DNA of 64,000 nt from Maribacter huludaoensis (GTDB lineage: Bacteria > Bacteroidota > Bacteroidia > Flavobacteriales > Flavobacteriaceae): NCBI RefSeq assembly GCF_029350945.1, contig NZ_JARKMS010000001.1:188375-252374 (forward strand). Reading direction: 5' to 3'. A model generated the notes under the pieces. It worked only from the letters and a program-made list of their open reading frames with translations, did no database searches and had not been told where the DNA came from. Positions 36,548 through 45,460 of the stretch are shown in pieces. The position numbers were made by a program, and so were the translations under genes. The stretch's first letter is position 1. Every line of letters begins with the position of its first letter.

Positions 36548-38017
36548 TCAACTCGCCTTTTCTTTAAAACCTGCAATCATTCCATATTTCTTTTTCTTGT
36601 ATTGCTCCGTAATTAAACCTAACAAGTGATTCTTCATGGCAAAACCGATGATGCCTAGAACAGATAATACTCCTACTGCCACTTCTAAACTAAAGATGTA
36701 GTAAAAGATGGAGAATATAATGATCGGTACAATTAATACCGGAAGCATAACCAAAAACTGGGTAGCACTTGCACCCTGCATATTACCAAACGGACTTTGA
36801 TCTAACTCGATCCTTTTCTTATTAAATGAACCAAAATATAATATGACGGGTATGTTTACACCCAAGTTGTATAAGGCACATCCAAAATTAATTGCCAAGG
36901 CATCCCAACCAAAGTAAACGTAGGGTATCGTCAATAAAAACATAGCTACAATGCTCACTGTAATTAGTGAAACCTTTGACTCCAGATACTTTCGCATAGG
37001 TATGTTTTGCGACATCATCATACTATAGTAACTACTATCCCAAGCCGGAATAAACTGACCAAAATTACTTAAGAAAATACCTGTCATAAATATACCCACA
37101 AAGGCTTTCATAGGCATCATGCTACTATATATCTCCTGGGTATAGAATACCAGACCGTAAAAGACAAACAATAACGAAATATACACTTGTGACTTGGTTC
37201 TTTTATTTCTCCAAATCATTTTAAGATCTAACTGAAGAAAAGAGCCCATTTCGCCAAAGCGTTTGGTCCAAGCTAAATCTGAGGTATTTGCCTGTACCGA
37301 TTTTGCTTTGAGCTTTGCATCTAGGTAAATTTTATTTTTTAAGTATTTATAATTTACATAGTACATAGCGACTGCAAACGCAATAGGTATCAAAACCGTA
37401 ATTGGATATGCGTAAAGTGCATGAAAAACAGGAGCAAAAAACTCTTTTATAGAGAACACTCCAAAATAGTCCAATCCGTAACCTAAGACAAGAATACTAC
37501 CTATTCCAATAAGGACCTTATCATTCTTATTTACTAACAAGTTTACGTAATTTATACTCAAAACAATACCTATAATACCCACTATCCAAAGTAAAACATT
37601 GAGTACAGGGTAGCCATTAAATAGTAACACTATTGCAAACGGAACTATAAAAAATAGCGTCAATAAATTATATATAGATGCGGCAGATCTACCTAAGATA
37701 TAATGTGCAATGGTGCTTTTCTTTACCGGTGTGGTCAAGAATGGTTTTATATCCATCACCGGTAATTTCTGCATGAAATACCTTAAGAATAATTCCATTA
37801 AAATCCAGTAAATGAAATACTGGCTTATAGTCCACATAGGGCTTTGATCTGGGAATATTTCTTTTAAAAGAAAGTACATTCCACCACCGGCAACAGCGAG
37901 TGAAAGTAGCATGTAAACTCCGAAAAATCCCATTACTATTTTTATTCCTAGACTTTTACCAAGATTAGAGGATCTAAAAAAAGATTTCCATTGTAAGGAA
38001 GAAAATCGTTTAAACAT
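36548..38017 (-). CDS. DUF5687 family ABC-type permease
   Basis: 489 residues with about 12 membrane helices, starting FKRFSSLQWKSFFRSSNLGK. This matches DUF5687, a Bacteroidota permease family related to ABC-2 exporters. It pairs with the ATPase gene downstream (216-base gap). What is exported is unknown. Upstream, 246 bases to the next gene hold only AT-rich sequence. Confidence 0.85.
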   Translation of the reverse strand: MFKRFSSLQWKSFFRSSNLGKSLGIKIVMGFFGVYMLLSLAVAGGGMYFLLKEIFPDQSPMWTISQYFIYWILMELFLRYFMQKLPVMDIKPFLTTPVKKSTIAHYILGRSAASIYNLLTLFFIVPFAIVLLFNGYPVLNVLLWIVGIIGIVLSINYVNLLVNKNDKVLIGIGSILVLGYGLDYFGVFSIKEFFAPVFHALYAYPITVLIPIAFAVAMYYVNYKYLKNKIYLDAKLKAKSVQANTSDLAWTKRFGEMGSFLQLDLKMIWRNKRTKSQVYISLLFVFYGLVFYTQEIYSSMMPMKAFVGIFMTGIFLSNFGQFIPAWDSSYYSMMMSQNIPMRKYLESKVSLITVSIVAMFLLTIPYVYFGWDALAINFGCALYNLGVNIPVILYFGSFNKKRIELDQSPFGNMQGASATQFLVMLPVLIVPIIIFSIFYYIFSLEVAVGVLSVLGIIGFAMKNHLLGLITEQYKKKKYGMIAGFKEKAS

Positions 38018-38263
38018 TCGGTTGGTTTTAGGATTCAGGATATAAGTAAGAAAAATCTTGAATTTGTTACAAGATGTTTTACATATATTCTTAAACTATT
38101 TAAATTCCATAAGAAATATTGTCTTTTTATTATAAAATTAGATAGAAATACTTAATAGTAATGTACTAAATCTTATGCCGATGAAATTTTAGAGCTACCT
38201 AAATGCATGATGGATTTATCTATAAATCTGCAATTTTAAGGTGGCTAAATTTTTCTAATACTC

Positions 38264-38905
38264 TTAAATGTTCCTTATAAATAAAGAAATAAATAGGAGA
38301 AAAAATAGCATTGCATTGTAAATCAAAAACGAAATATATGTAAAATTTCCATTCTTAAATAGACCAAGTATATCTAAAAAAAGAGGATTATATATCAAGT
38401 AAAAAAAAGCAAACCCCACAGCTTGAGTTTTGTATAAAAAACTAAATGAGGATTTAATTTGCGTTTTTTTTATTGCGAAATGGATAATAACAATAACGGA
38501 TAATATTATGGTGAAAACACATCCATATAAATATCTTAAAAACTCAAAAACAATATTTGAATTTAAGTCCTTTAGAATAAAACCAAAAAATATTGTAAAG
38601 AATAAGGCTACTACAGAAGTATATAAATAAAAAAACTTAAGTTTTCTTGCACATTTATCAATCAACATTTTTGGTCCAGAGTATAAAAAACCGATGATTG
38701 GATTAGTACTATTTGAAAGTTCTCTTTCCCAAATTAGAGCCTCAGCGTTAAAAGCATCCGAAAAAGTATCGCCATATGTTTCAATTCTTTTTTCAATTGA
38801 ATTAGCCATATGATCTAAAACCTCCATTTTTAAATCAATTTGAACCAATTCTTTTTTACATAAGTAACTACTAATAAAGTCCAATTGTTCTTGTGCTAAC
38901 TTCAT
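38264..38905 (-). CDS. Membrane protein paired with a PadR regulator (HAAS-like N-terminus)
   Basis: 213 residues. The N-terminal ~80 residues form a helical domain (LAQEQLDFISSYLCKKELVQ; LKMEVLDHMANSIEKRIETY) of the kind seen in DUF1700/HAAS proteins, which accompany PadR regulators. It is followed by four to five membrane helices. It starts 5 bases after the padR stop, so the two are cotranscribed. PadR-HAAS pairs are thought to act as regulator and membrane sensor; here this is inference. Confidence 0.7.
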   Translation of the reverse strand: MKLAQEQLDFISSYLCKKELVQIDLKMEVLDHMANSIEKRIETYGDTFSDAFNAEALIWERELSNSTNPIIGFLYSGPKMLIDKCARKLKFFYLYTSVVALFFTIFFGFILKDLNSNIVFEFLRYLYGCVFTIILSVIVIIHFAIKKTQIKSSFSFLYKTQAVGFAFFYLIYNPLFLDILGLFKNGNFTYISFLIYNAMLFFLLFISLFIRNI

Positions 38906-38910
38906 AAAAA

Positions 38911-39249
38911 TTAATTAATACTCCATTTAGGGTTGACTAATTGTTCCATATTTCTAATGAACTCTTCAAGTTCTGCTAATCGATTGGTCTTTTCTCTAAC
39001 ACCTTGATCCGTAAGTTTGTAATACTTGCGCAACCTATTATCAACCTTTTTAACCTCAACATCTAATAAACCTTCTGCTTCTAATTTGTGCAGTGCAGGA
39101 TAAAGAGCACCTTCGGTAATTTTTAATTCCCCTTTTGTTATCTCTTTTACCTTTTGGGTAATTTCGTAACCATACATTTTTTCGCCTTCATCTAATAATT
39201 TAAGAATGATGGTATTTAAACTGCCTTTATATAATTTGGAATTTGCCAT
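38911..39249 (-). CDS. PadR family transcriptional regulator
   Basis: 112-residue winged-helix regulator. It has the PadR signature LNTIILKLLDEGEKMYGYEI, ELKITEGALYPALHKLEAEG in the recognition helix and a dimerisation helix at the C-terminus (NRLAELEEFIRNMEQLV). A 16-base perfect palindrome lies 35 bases upstream and is a candidate autoregulatory site. The ligand is unknown. Confidence 0.92.
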   Translation of the reverse strand: MANSKLYKGSLNTIILKLLDEGEKMYGYEITQKVKEITKGELKITEGALYPALHKLEAEGLLDVEVKKVDNRLRKYYKLTDQGVREKTNRLAELEEFIRNMEQLVNPKWSIN

Positions 39250-39283
39250 TGTTGTTTAAACTAAAGCAGAAATATACATAATT

Positions 39284-39299
39284 TTCTTATGCATAAGAA
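39284..39299. promoter_or_regulatory. Perfect palindrome, candidate PadR operator
   Basis: TTCTTATGCATAAGAA reads the same on both strands. It lies 35-50 bases before the padR start codon, where binding would block transcription. Confidence 0.55.
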
Positions 39300-39555
39300 T
39301 ATTATATATAAGTATTCTATTTGTTTTTTAGAAAAAAGTATCTTTCTTACCCGTCAAAAAAATCCTTTCTAAGGTATTTGAAGTTTCTAAAAGTGCTTTA
39401 TCTAAAAAAGAAATTGCTAGTTCTTTATCCCCACTCCCTTCAGTTTGGAACTACTGACCTCCACTGTATGTCATTAGTTAGTTAACGCTAGAATGGGTTC
39501 AGTGTGGAAATTATATTTTATTGATATTGTATACTTGTACTTAATTGGTACGGTA

Positions 39556-39570
39556 CTCGTCACAGACGAG
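39556..39570. repeat. REP-like short hairpin
   Basis: CTCGTC ACA GACGAG forms a compact six-base stem with 3-base loop, G-C richer than its surroundings and embedded in GGTACGGTACTCGTC...GAGCACTAGC. It resembles repetitive extragenic palindromes or an element remnant. No transposase is nearby. Confidence 0.4.
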
Positions 39571-39636
39571 CACTAGCAAAATAAAACCAATTATATAATC
39601 TTAAAAGTTAAACAAAAATTAACAAAACCTACTTTT

Positions 39637-39679
39637 TTGACAAATGTCATATGATATCGCAAAAGCATGCTTAATTTTG
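39637..39679 (+). promoter_or_regulatory. Crp/Fnr-like box and promoter of the ferredoxin reductase gene
   Basis: TTGACAAATGTCA (39637-39649) matches the TTGAC-N4-GTCA half-site pattern of Crp/Fnr-family regulators. TAATTTTG at 39672-39679 fits the Bacteroidota -7 element TAnnTTTG. With a start about 7 bases later, the box centre lies near -42, the usual place for an activator. Confidence 0.5.
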
Positions 39680-39704
39680 TAGATCGATTTAAAGAAATGA
39701 ACAT

Positions 39705-40754
39705 ATGTCGCAATTTCACCCATTAACGGTAAAACATATTAAGAAATTAACGCCAACATCTGTTGCCGTTACATTTTCAATTCCTAAAGAATTGGCACAG
39801 ACTTTCACCTTTACGGCGGGTCAGTATATCACCATAAAAAAAGAAATAAAGGGCAAAGAACTTAGAAGAGCATATTCTATTAGTTCATCTACGGACAAGG
39901 ATGGTATCACCATTGGAATTAAAAAAGTAGACAATGGCGGATTCTCCAATTACGCCAACTCACAATTAAAGGTAGGCGATACTTTAGAGGTTATGGAACC
40001 AGAAGGTCGTTTTGTTTTTAAAAGAACAAAAGAGGTACAGAACATTGCCGCATTTGCAGCAGGTAGTGGTATAACCCCTATTATGAGTATTGTAAAGTCT
40101 GTTTTAGACAGTAACCCAAAGAATACATTTGTTTTGGTTTACGGAAACAAATCTTACGAAGAGACTATGTTCTATACAGATTTGGTGAAATTGGAATTAG
40201 AATATGCCAATCGGTTTTTTGTGTACTTTACCAATAGTCAAACTCGTGAAGACAAGGCTTTATTTGGTAGAATAGATACCTCAACCGTAAATTATGCACT
40301 ATTGAACAAGCATAAGGACGTTGATTTTGATGGATACTATTTATGTGGACCAGAGGAGATGATCCGTTTGGTACAAGATACTTTAATAGATAATGAAGTT
40401 GATAAGGATAAAATCCGTTTTGAACTTTTTACACCCACTGAAATAAAAGAGGAACTACCTATACAGGCCGATGGTCAAACAGCAGTTACCGTACTTGTTG
40501 ATGATGAAGAATTTCAGTTTACGATGGACAAAAAAACCATAATTCTTGATGCTGTTCTTAAAGAAAATATTGATGCACCATATTCTTGCCAAGGCGGAGT
40601 ATGTAGCAGCTGTATAGCCAAAGTAACCGAAGGAAATGCTGAAATGGTCATGAACCAAATTTTGACCGATAAAGAAATTGCGGACGGATTTATTTTAACC
40701 TGTCAAGCGCATGCCACCACACCTACAATAAAGGTAGATTTTGATGATGTATAA
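39705..40754 (+). CDS. Ferredoxin-NAD(P)H reductase with C-terminal 2Fe-2S domain (PaaE/Hcr type)
   Basis: 349 residues. The FAD-binding domain has RAYSIS at about 55-60; the NAD(P)H domain has AAGSGITPIMSI at about 118-129 and YLCGPEEMI at 212-220. The C-terminal plant-type ferredoxin domain has ligands Cys295, Cys300, Cys303 and Cys333 (CQGGVCSSC then LTCQAH). It shuttles electrons from NAD(P)H to a partner oxygenase or reductase. No phenylacetate genes adjoin, so the partner is unknown. A Crp/Fnr-like box upstream hints at redox or nitric-oxide control. Confidence 0.9.
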   Translation: MSQFHPLTVKHIKKLTPTSVAVTFSIPKELAQTFTFTAGQYITIKKEIKGKELRRAYSISSSTDKDGITIGIKKVDNGGFSNYANSQLKVGDTLEVMEPEGRFVFKRTKEVQNIAAFAAGSGITPIMSIVKSVLDSNPKNTFVLVYGNKSYEETMFYTDLVKLELEYANRFFVYFTNSQTREDKALFGRIDTSTVNYALLNKHKDVDFDGYYLCGPEEMIRLVQDTLIDNEVDKDKIRFELFTPTEIKEELPIQADGQTAVTVLVDDEEFQFTMDKKTIILDAVLKENIDAPYSCQGGVCSSCIAKVTEGNAEMVMNQILTDKEIADGFILTCQAHATTPTIKVDFDDV

Positions 40755-40774
40755 ATCTATATTAGTATAATTAT

Positions 40775-40812
40775 AAAACGCCATTATTATAATATAGTAA
40801 TGGCGTTTTTTT
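40775..40812 (+). terminator. Terminator after the ferredoxin reductase gene
   Basis: Stem AAAACGCCATTA / TAATGGCGTTTT (core AACGCCATTA at 40777-40786 with TAATGGCGTT at 40798-40807), 11-base loop, followed by a T-run. Confidence 0.85.
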
Positions 40813-40913
40813 ATTTCCCGGTCTACCTTTTCAAAGGCAAAATTAAATTGGATTGCGTTATTGTTTTTAAGGGGTTGAAATATCTTTAATAGTATTTTCA
40901 ATTCGCTAAAGGT

Positions 40914-42761
40914 ATGTCTATAGAAATCATTGGTGTTTTTATCATCATTGCGGTAGTTATAATTTTATTTGCTTTTGAGGTTTTTCCGATGGATAAAATC
41001 GCTTTCTGCATTATTGCCGCATTACTATTGACCGGCTTGGTTTCACCCCAAGAAGCCGTCAGCGGATTTTCTAACAAAGCCGTAATCACCATTCTTTGTC
41101 TAATGATCTTAGCAATCGGACTTGAAGAAAATGGAGCCATATCTTATCTCGCAAAAGGCTTAAAGGTGCTTAAGAACTGGCCGGTTGTCCTGGCCATGGT
41201 CGCTATTATGCTGATTGCGGGAAGTATTTCTGCCTTTGTAAGCTCTACTGCCGTGGTCATTGTGTTTATTAAAATTGTTGCAGAACTGCGCGAAAAATAT
41301 CAGTTACCCCCAGGCAAATTGTTATTACCTATTTCTTTTGCAAGTATTTTAGGGGGCAGTTGTACCCTAATGGGAACATCTACCAACCTTTTGGTAAGCA
41401 ATATAGCCGCAAGGTATACCGGTGAAAAATTGGGTTTCTTTGAATTTACATTGACCGGCATTGTTTTTTTAGGAATTTCAATGGGAATTATTGCCCTTTT
41501 TTATCGGTTTTTGCCAAAAGACACTGGTAAACTTTCAGATAATTATGACCTTGATCGATATCTCTTGACGGTGACGGTAGAAAGTGATTCTCCTTTGGTA
41601 AATAAACCAATAGGTGAAAGTTTCATGTTCAAAGAAATTGACATTACCGTTTTGCGACTAACACGAAAAGGCTTTGACCAAAACTTATTGAATCATGATT
41701 TGTTAATTCAACCTAATGATGTAATTCTTCTGCACTGTAGTTTGGAAAACCTTCAAAAAATGCGTGCCGAAGGTTATTTTGAAGTGGATTCGGAAGACAA
41801 AGACCATTTTACATCCACTAAAAATACCCAAATCAAAAAAGTTAGTGATGCCCAAGTAAAGAATGATGAAAATAATGAGGAAGATGATGAAAGCCTTTTG
41901 TTAGAATTATTGCTGTTACCCGGTTCTAAATTTTTAGGCAGAAACTTATCTGAATTAAAAACCATGTTGATACCAAGGGCAATCCCTTTAGCGGTAAACA
42001 AGCGAAAGAAGCTACGTATTCTTCAGAACCGCTTACATCAAAGCAATCATGAGTTTACAAAGCTTCATGTAGGAGATCGATTATTGATACAAACCAAGCC
42101 CGAGTACGTATCTAATTTTGAAAACAGCAATAATCTAGCGGTATTAAACCAATATGAAGGTCGTGCACCTGCCACGCCGTTTAAAAGAAACTTATCCATC
42201 CTTATATTAATTGCCACCATTGCCATGGCAGCTACCGGAGTTTTTGAAGTAATGACAAGTGTAATTACAGGAACCTTAGCTATGCTCCTTTTTAAGTGCG
42301 TAGAGTTAAATCGTATTTATGAGAAGATCAATTGGCAAATTATTTTCTTATTGGCAGGTATGATACCACTAGGTATAGCAATGAGCAATGCCAAGGCAGA
42401 TACATGGATCACGGAAGAACTGTTGGCATTAATGTCCGGTGAGCAACCTATATTCATTATCGGATTGTTGTTTTTAACGACCATGATACTAAGTAGTGTA
42501 GTATCAAACAATGCTACGGCAATTATAATGGCACCTATTGGGATTTCATTGGCCAGCGGATTAAGTCTTGATCCCAAGCCATTTATTCTTTGTGTAATGT
42601 TTGCGGCAAATTTCAGTTTCTTTACTCCCTTAGGATATCAAACAAATGCGCTTATCTACAGTATGGGAATTTATAAATTCAAACACTTTTTAGTAATCGG
42701 CGGGGTTATATCCGTAGTGCTTTGGATCGTGGGCACCTTACTTTTAAGTGCAATGTTGTAA
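40914..42761 (+). CDS. SLC13-family permease with two RCK_C (TrkA-C) domains
   Basis: 615-residue inner-membrane transporter: about six helices, then a cytoplasmic insert (around 210-410) holding two TrkA-C-like domains (LLTVTVESDSPLVNKPIGES; LLELLLLPGSKFLGRNLSEL), then about six more helices. The motif SILGGSCTLMGTSTNLLVSN and the matching SSVVSNNATAIIMAPIGISL are the paired transport signatures. Members move anions such as sulfate or dicarboxylates with sodium. The substrate is not determinable. An acidic linker (ENNEEDDES) lies between the two insert domains. Confidence 0.9.
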   Translation: MSIEIIGVFIIIAVVIILFAFEVFPMDKIAFCIIAALLLTGLVSPQEAVSGFSNKAVITILCLMILAIGLEENGAISYLAKGLKVLKNWPVVLAMVAIMLIAGSISAFVSSTAVVIVFIKIVAELREKYQLPPGKLLLPISFASILGGSCTLMGTSTNLLVSNIAARYTGEKLGFFEFTLTGIVFLGISMGIIALFYRFLPKDTGKLSDNYDLDRYLLTVTVESDSPLVNKPIGESFMFKEIDITVLRLTRKGFDQNLLNHDLLIQPNDVILLHCSLENLQKMRAEGYFEVDSEDKDHFTSTKNTQIKKVSDAQVKNDENNEEDDESLLLELLLLPGSKFLGRNLSELKTMLIPRAIPLAVNKRKKLRILQNRLHQSNHEFTKLHVGDRLLIQTKPEYVSNFENSNNLAVLNQYEGRAPATPFKRNLSILILIATIAMAATGVFEVMTSVITGTLAMLLFKCVELNRIYEKINWQIIFLLAGMIPLGIAMSNAKADTWITEELLALMSGEQPIFIIGLLFLTTMILSSVVSNNATAIIMAPIGISLASGLSLDPKPFILCVMFAANFSFFTPLGYQTNALIYSMGIYKFKHFLVIGGVISVVLWIVGTLLLSAML

Positions 42762-42765
42762 TCAA

Positions 42766-43539
42766 CTATTTGGTAAATACCTCCTCGAACTTTTTAACAG
42801 CAGCTTCATAGCCAATGGCGTAGGCTTTTTCTATACCCCTTCTATCTAACAAGCCAATATGTTCCAATTCTTTAGATTCAAGCACCAAATGACAATTATT
42901 GATCTTTTGTCGGTTAATGGCGTAAATCATCAAACCGGTAACCCTGCCCGTTAATTGAAATGAGTTGTTTAAGTGCTTTTTCTCCAATTGAGATACGACG
43001 GATACATTACTTCCAATAACAAAATCTACCTTGGGCAAAACCGGTTCAGAAGGAAAGTTGTTCATGATCCCACCATCTGCATATAATTCTCCATTATATT
43101 CCACAGGACTGAAAACAGGTGGTAATGCAGCGGAGGCCAATAAGGGCTTTATAAGCTCCCCTTCATGAATAAACAACTCTTCACCTTTCTGTAAATTGGT
43201 TGCTACTACATGTAGTTCCCTATTTAAGGCCGCAAAACTATCATCTGGAAAGTACTGTTTAAAAGAAGTAATATAACTTTCACTATTGAGCAAACCGGGT
43301 TTGGCAACCGCAAAGTAATTATACTTAAAGAGTGGCGTTTCCTTAAAAAACCGAAGCATGTCTTCTACGGGCTTATCCGCAGCATACAAAGCACCTACCA
43401 AGGCACCTATACTACTACCTGAAACCACATTAGCCTCAAGACCGAATTCTTGCATTGCCTTGATCACACCTATATGCGCCATGCCTCTAATACCTCCGCC
43501 CGAAAGTACCAAACCTATGGACTTAGAACCTATTTGCAT
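42766..43539 (-). CDS. Patatin-like phospholipase (RssA type)
   Basis: 257-residue lipid acyl hydrolase. Oxyanion GGGIRGMAHIG at about 14-24, nucleophile Ser43 in GSSIG and catalytic Asp155 in DGGIMNNF form the Ser-Asp dyad. No signal peptide, so probably cytoplasmic or membrane-associated. It is convergent with the SLC13 gene (4-base gap) and lies after the DegP terminator. Confidence 0.9.
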   Translation of the reverse strand: MQIGSKSIGLVLSGGGIRGMAHIGVIKAMQEFGLEANVVSGSSIGALVGALYAADKPVEDMLRFFKETPLFKYNYFAVAKPGLLNSESYITSFKQYFPDDSFAALNRELHVVATNLQKGEELFIHEGELIKPLLASAALPPVFSPVEYNGELYADGGIMNNFPSEPVLPKVDFVIGSNVSVVSQLEKKHLNNSFQLTGRVTGLMIYAINRQKINNCHLVLESKELEHIGLLDRRGIEKAYAIGYEAAVKKFEEVFTK

Positions 43540-43564
43540 CTATCTAAAATTAATTTCAAAAAAA

Positions 43565-43596
43565 ATGCCAAGCGAATACTATTATTCGCTTGGCAT
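43565..43596 (-). terminator. Terminator after the DegP-type protease gene
   Basis: Perfect 14-base stem ATGCCAAGCGAATA / TATTCGCTTGGCAT with 4-base loop, followed on the minus strand by eight T. It lies 22 bases past the stop codon. Confidence 0.95.
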
Positions 43597-43617
43597 AAAA
43601 TTAATCATAAATACGGA

Positions 43618-45132
43618 CTAAGAATCCAATCCGAAGGCATAATAATATTTACTTCCGTCTTCATAAACGCCCTCTAACATTACTCCGCCTTTTTTGTTTT
43701 CCAAAACAGTGGCTACATCTTCAATATCATTGACACGCTTACCGTCTATATGTGTTATGATAAACCCTTCTCGCATTTGTGTTTCCTTCTTAATTTTACC
43801 CGGGTAAAGTTTAGAAACCTTAACACCGCCATCTATTTTCAGTTTTTTAGCGATTTCCTTATCCACATTCTCAAAATCCGCTCCTAAAAGGTTAAATACC
43901 TCTTTCTTTTCTTTCTTGATAAAATTGGTCCCACCTTGAGAATTATGTAACTCAACCTCAAACTCCTTTTCCTTTCCGTTTCTATTTACCACTATTGTAA
44001 CCTTATCACCTGGTCTTTTACCGGCAATAATTTCTTGAAGTCTAGGTGATGTTGCCGTTTCCTTTCCGTCAACGCTTACGATAATATCACCAGATTCCAT
44101 TCCTGCCAAATCTGCACCACTATCCTCACCAACTTGCTCTACCCAAACACCTTTGGTAAAATCAACATCTTTTTCTTTTGCCAAGTTGCTATCCATAGTT
44201 CTAATGGTTACCCCTAACATACCACGTTGCACATTACCGAATTTTAACAGGTCTTCTACTACTTTGGTAACAATATTACTAGGGACTGCAAATCCGTATC
44301 CTGTATACGTACCCGTAGTACTTGCAATGGCCGTATTGATCCCTACTAGGTTTCCGTCTAAATTTACTAATGCACCCCCACTGTTGCCTGGGTTAATGGC
44401 AGCATCTGTCTGAATAAAACTCTCTACCGCAAACTTATCGGTATTTATATGTATACTTCTTGCTTTGGCACTAACGATACCTGCAGTAACCGTAGAGTTC
44501 AACCCTAAAGGATTACCAACGGCCAATACCCACTCACCTACTTCAACATCATCGGAATTTACCAAAGACATGGTTTTTAAATTATCTGCTTTGATCTGTA
44601 ATAGCGCCAAATCTGTAGTAGGATCCGTACCTATTACCGTTGCCTTGTACGATTGATTATTATACAGGGTTACCTCAACTTCATCCGCATTGTCAATGAC
44701 GTGGTTATTGGTAACAATATATCCTTGATCATTGATGATCACGCCAGATCCCGTACCTACTCTAGGTCTAGATGAGGATCCTTGTGGAGACTGCCCCTTG
44801 AACATATCACCAAAAAACTCTTTGAACGGATCAGGCAGTTCACGAGCACCTTGATTTTGATATGATGATCCCGTTTGTGTAGATTTAATGTGTACAACGG
44901 CATCTAAAACTTTCTCTGAAGTTTCTGTAAAATCCAATGGTTTAATATTACCATCGTTGTCTTTGGTATATAATGCCTGTGCCCCGGGTATAGATTCTAC
45001 CACTGTTACACCGCTAGACTCTTTTACATCTTTTTTGTTGAAATGAATTACCCCGTAACTTACGGCAAGGGCAATAATAGCTGAGAAGAAGTAAACCTTC
45101 CAAGCTCCTCTAGAATTTGTGTTTGATTTCAT
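43618..45132 (-). CDS. DegP/HtrA-type periplasmic serine protease
   Basis: 504 residues. A membrane-anchor or signal helix lies near 12-28. The trypsin-like domain has His144 (TNNHVID), Asp174 (TDLALLQI) and Ser251 (GNSGGAL). A first PDZ domain follows near 300-395 and a degenerate second one up to the C-terminus. It degrades or refolds misfolded envelope proteins. It is monocistronic with a strong terminator. Family members are called DegP, DegQ or DegS; the two-PDZ form suggests DegP/DegQ. Confidence 0.93.
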   Translation of the reverse strand: MKSNTNSRGAWKVYFFSAIIALAVSYGVIHFNKKDVKESSGVTVVESIPGAQALYTKDNDGNIKPLDFTETSEKVLDAVVHIKSTQTGSSYQNQGARELPDPFKEFFGDMFKGQSPQGSSSRPRVGTGSGVIINDQGYIVTNNHVIDNADEVEVTLYNNQSYKATVIGTDPTTDLALLQIKADNLKTMSLVNSDDVEVGEWVLAVGNPLGLNSTVTAGIVSAKARSIHINTDKFAVESFIQTDAAINPGNSGGALVNLDGNLVGINTAIASTTGTYTGYGFAVPSNIVTKVVEDLLKFGNVQRGMLGVTIRTMDSNLAKEKDVDFTKGVWVEQVGEDSGADLAGMESGDIIVSVDGKETATSPRLQEIIAGKRPGDKVTIVVNRNGKEKEFEVELHNSQGGTNFIKKEKKEVFNLLGADFENVDKEIAKKLKIDGGVKVSKLYPGKIKKETQMREGFIITHIDGKRVNDIEDVATVLENKKGGVMLEGVYEDGSKYYYAFGLDS

Positions 45133-45460
45133 ATGTATATAATTTTTAATATTCTTCTAACTGCCTAGTGTCAATAGCTATGCCATGTATAGCCATGTCA
45201 TTGCTAAAAAAAATTTAAAAGTTTTTGAAATTTTAAGGGATTTTTTAGACTAAGTGGTCTGTAACCTTAAAATTATAGTACTTGAAGCATAAAAATTATG
45301 CTCATCAACTGATATTATAGCTTGTTTATAGGCTTTTGCAATTTGTAAACCCTAAAATGTTTTAGAGAAACAAACTGCTTGGTCTAAAACTGACATTTTG
45401 ACTTAAAGTAAGGCGATTCTTATATTTTAATGATACAATTTATGTATAGTTAAAAAACCT
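45133..45460. other. Divergent intergenic region before the arsenosugar-like cluster
   Basis: 328 AT-rich bases without a gene. A promoter candidate for the rightward cluster is at 45398-45428. Near 45165-45205 there are overlapping short inverted repeats (GCTAT / ATAGC around GCCATGT), possibly an operator for the protease gene. Nothing else recognised. Confidence 0.55.
45398..45428 (+). promoter_or_regulatory. Candidate promoter of the 45.4-54.8 kb cluster
   Basis: TTG at 45398-45400, a 20-base spacer, and TATATTTT at 45421-45428, seven of eight matching the -7 element TAnnTTTG. The start codon is 33 bases further on. Confidence 0.45.

Larger units (their letters stand above)
39250..39704. 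other. Divergent intergenic region between padR and the ferredoxin reductase gene
   Basis: 455 bases without a gene. It holds a palindrome (39284-39299), a REP-like G-C-rich stretch with hairpin (about 39456-39570), a Crp/Fnr-like box (39637-39649) and a -7 element (39672-39679). Confidence 0.65.
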
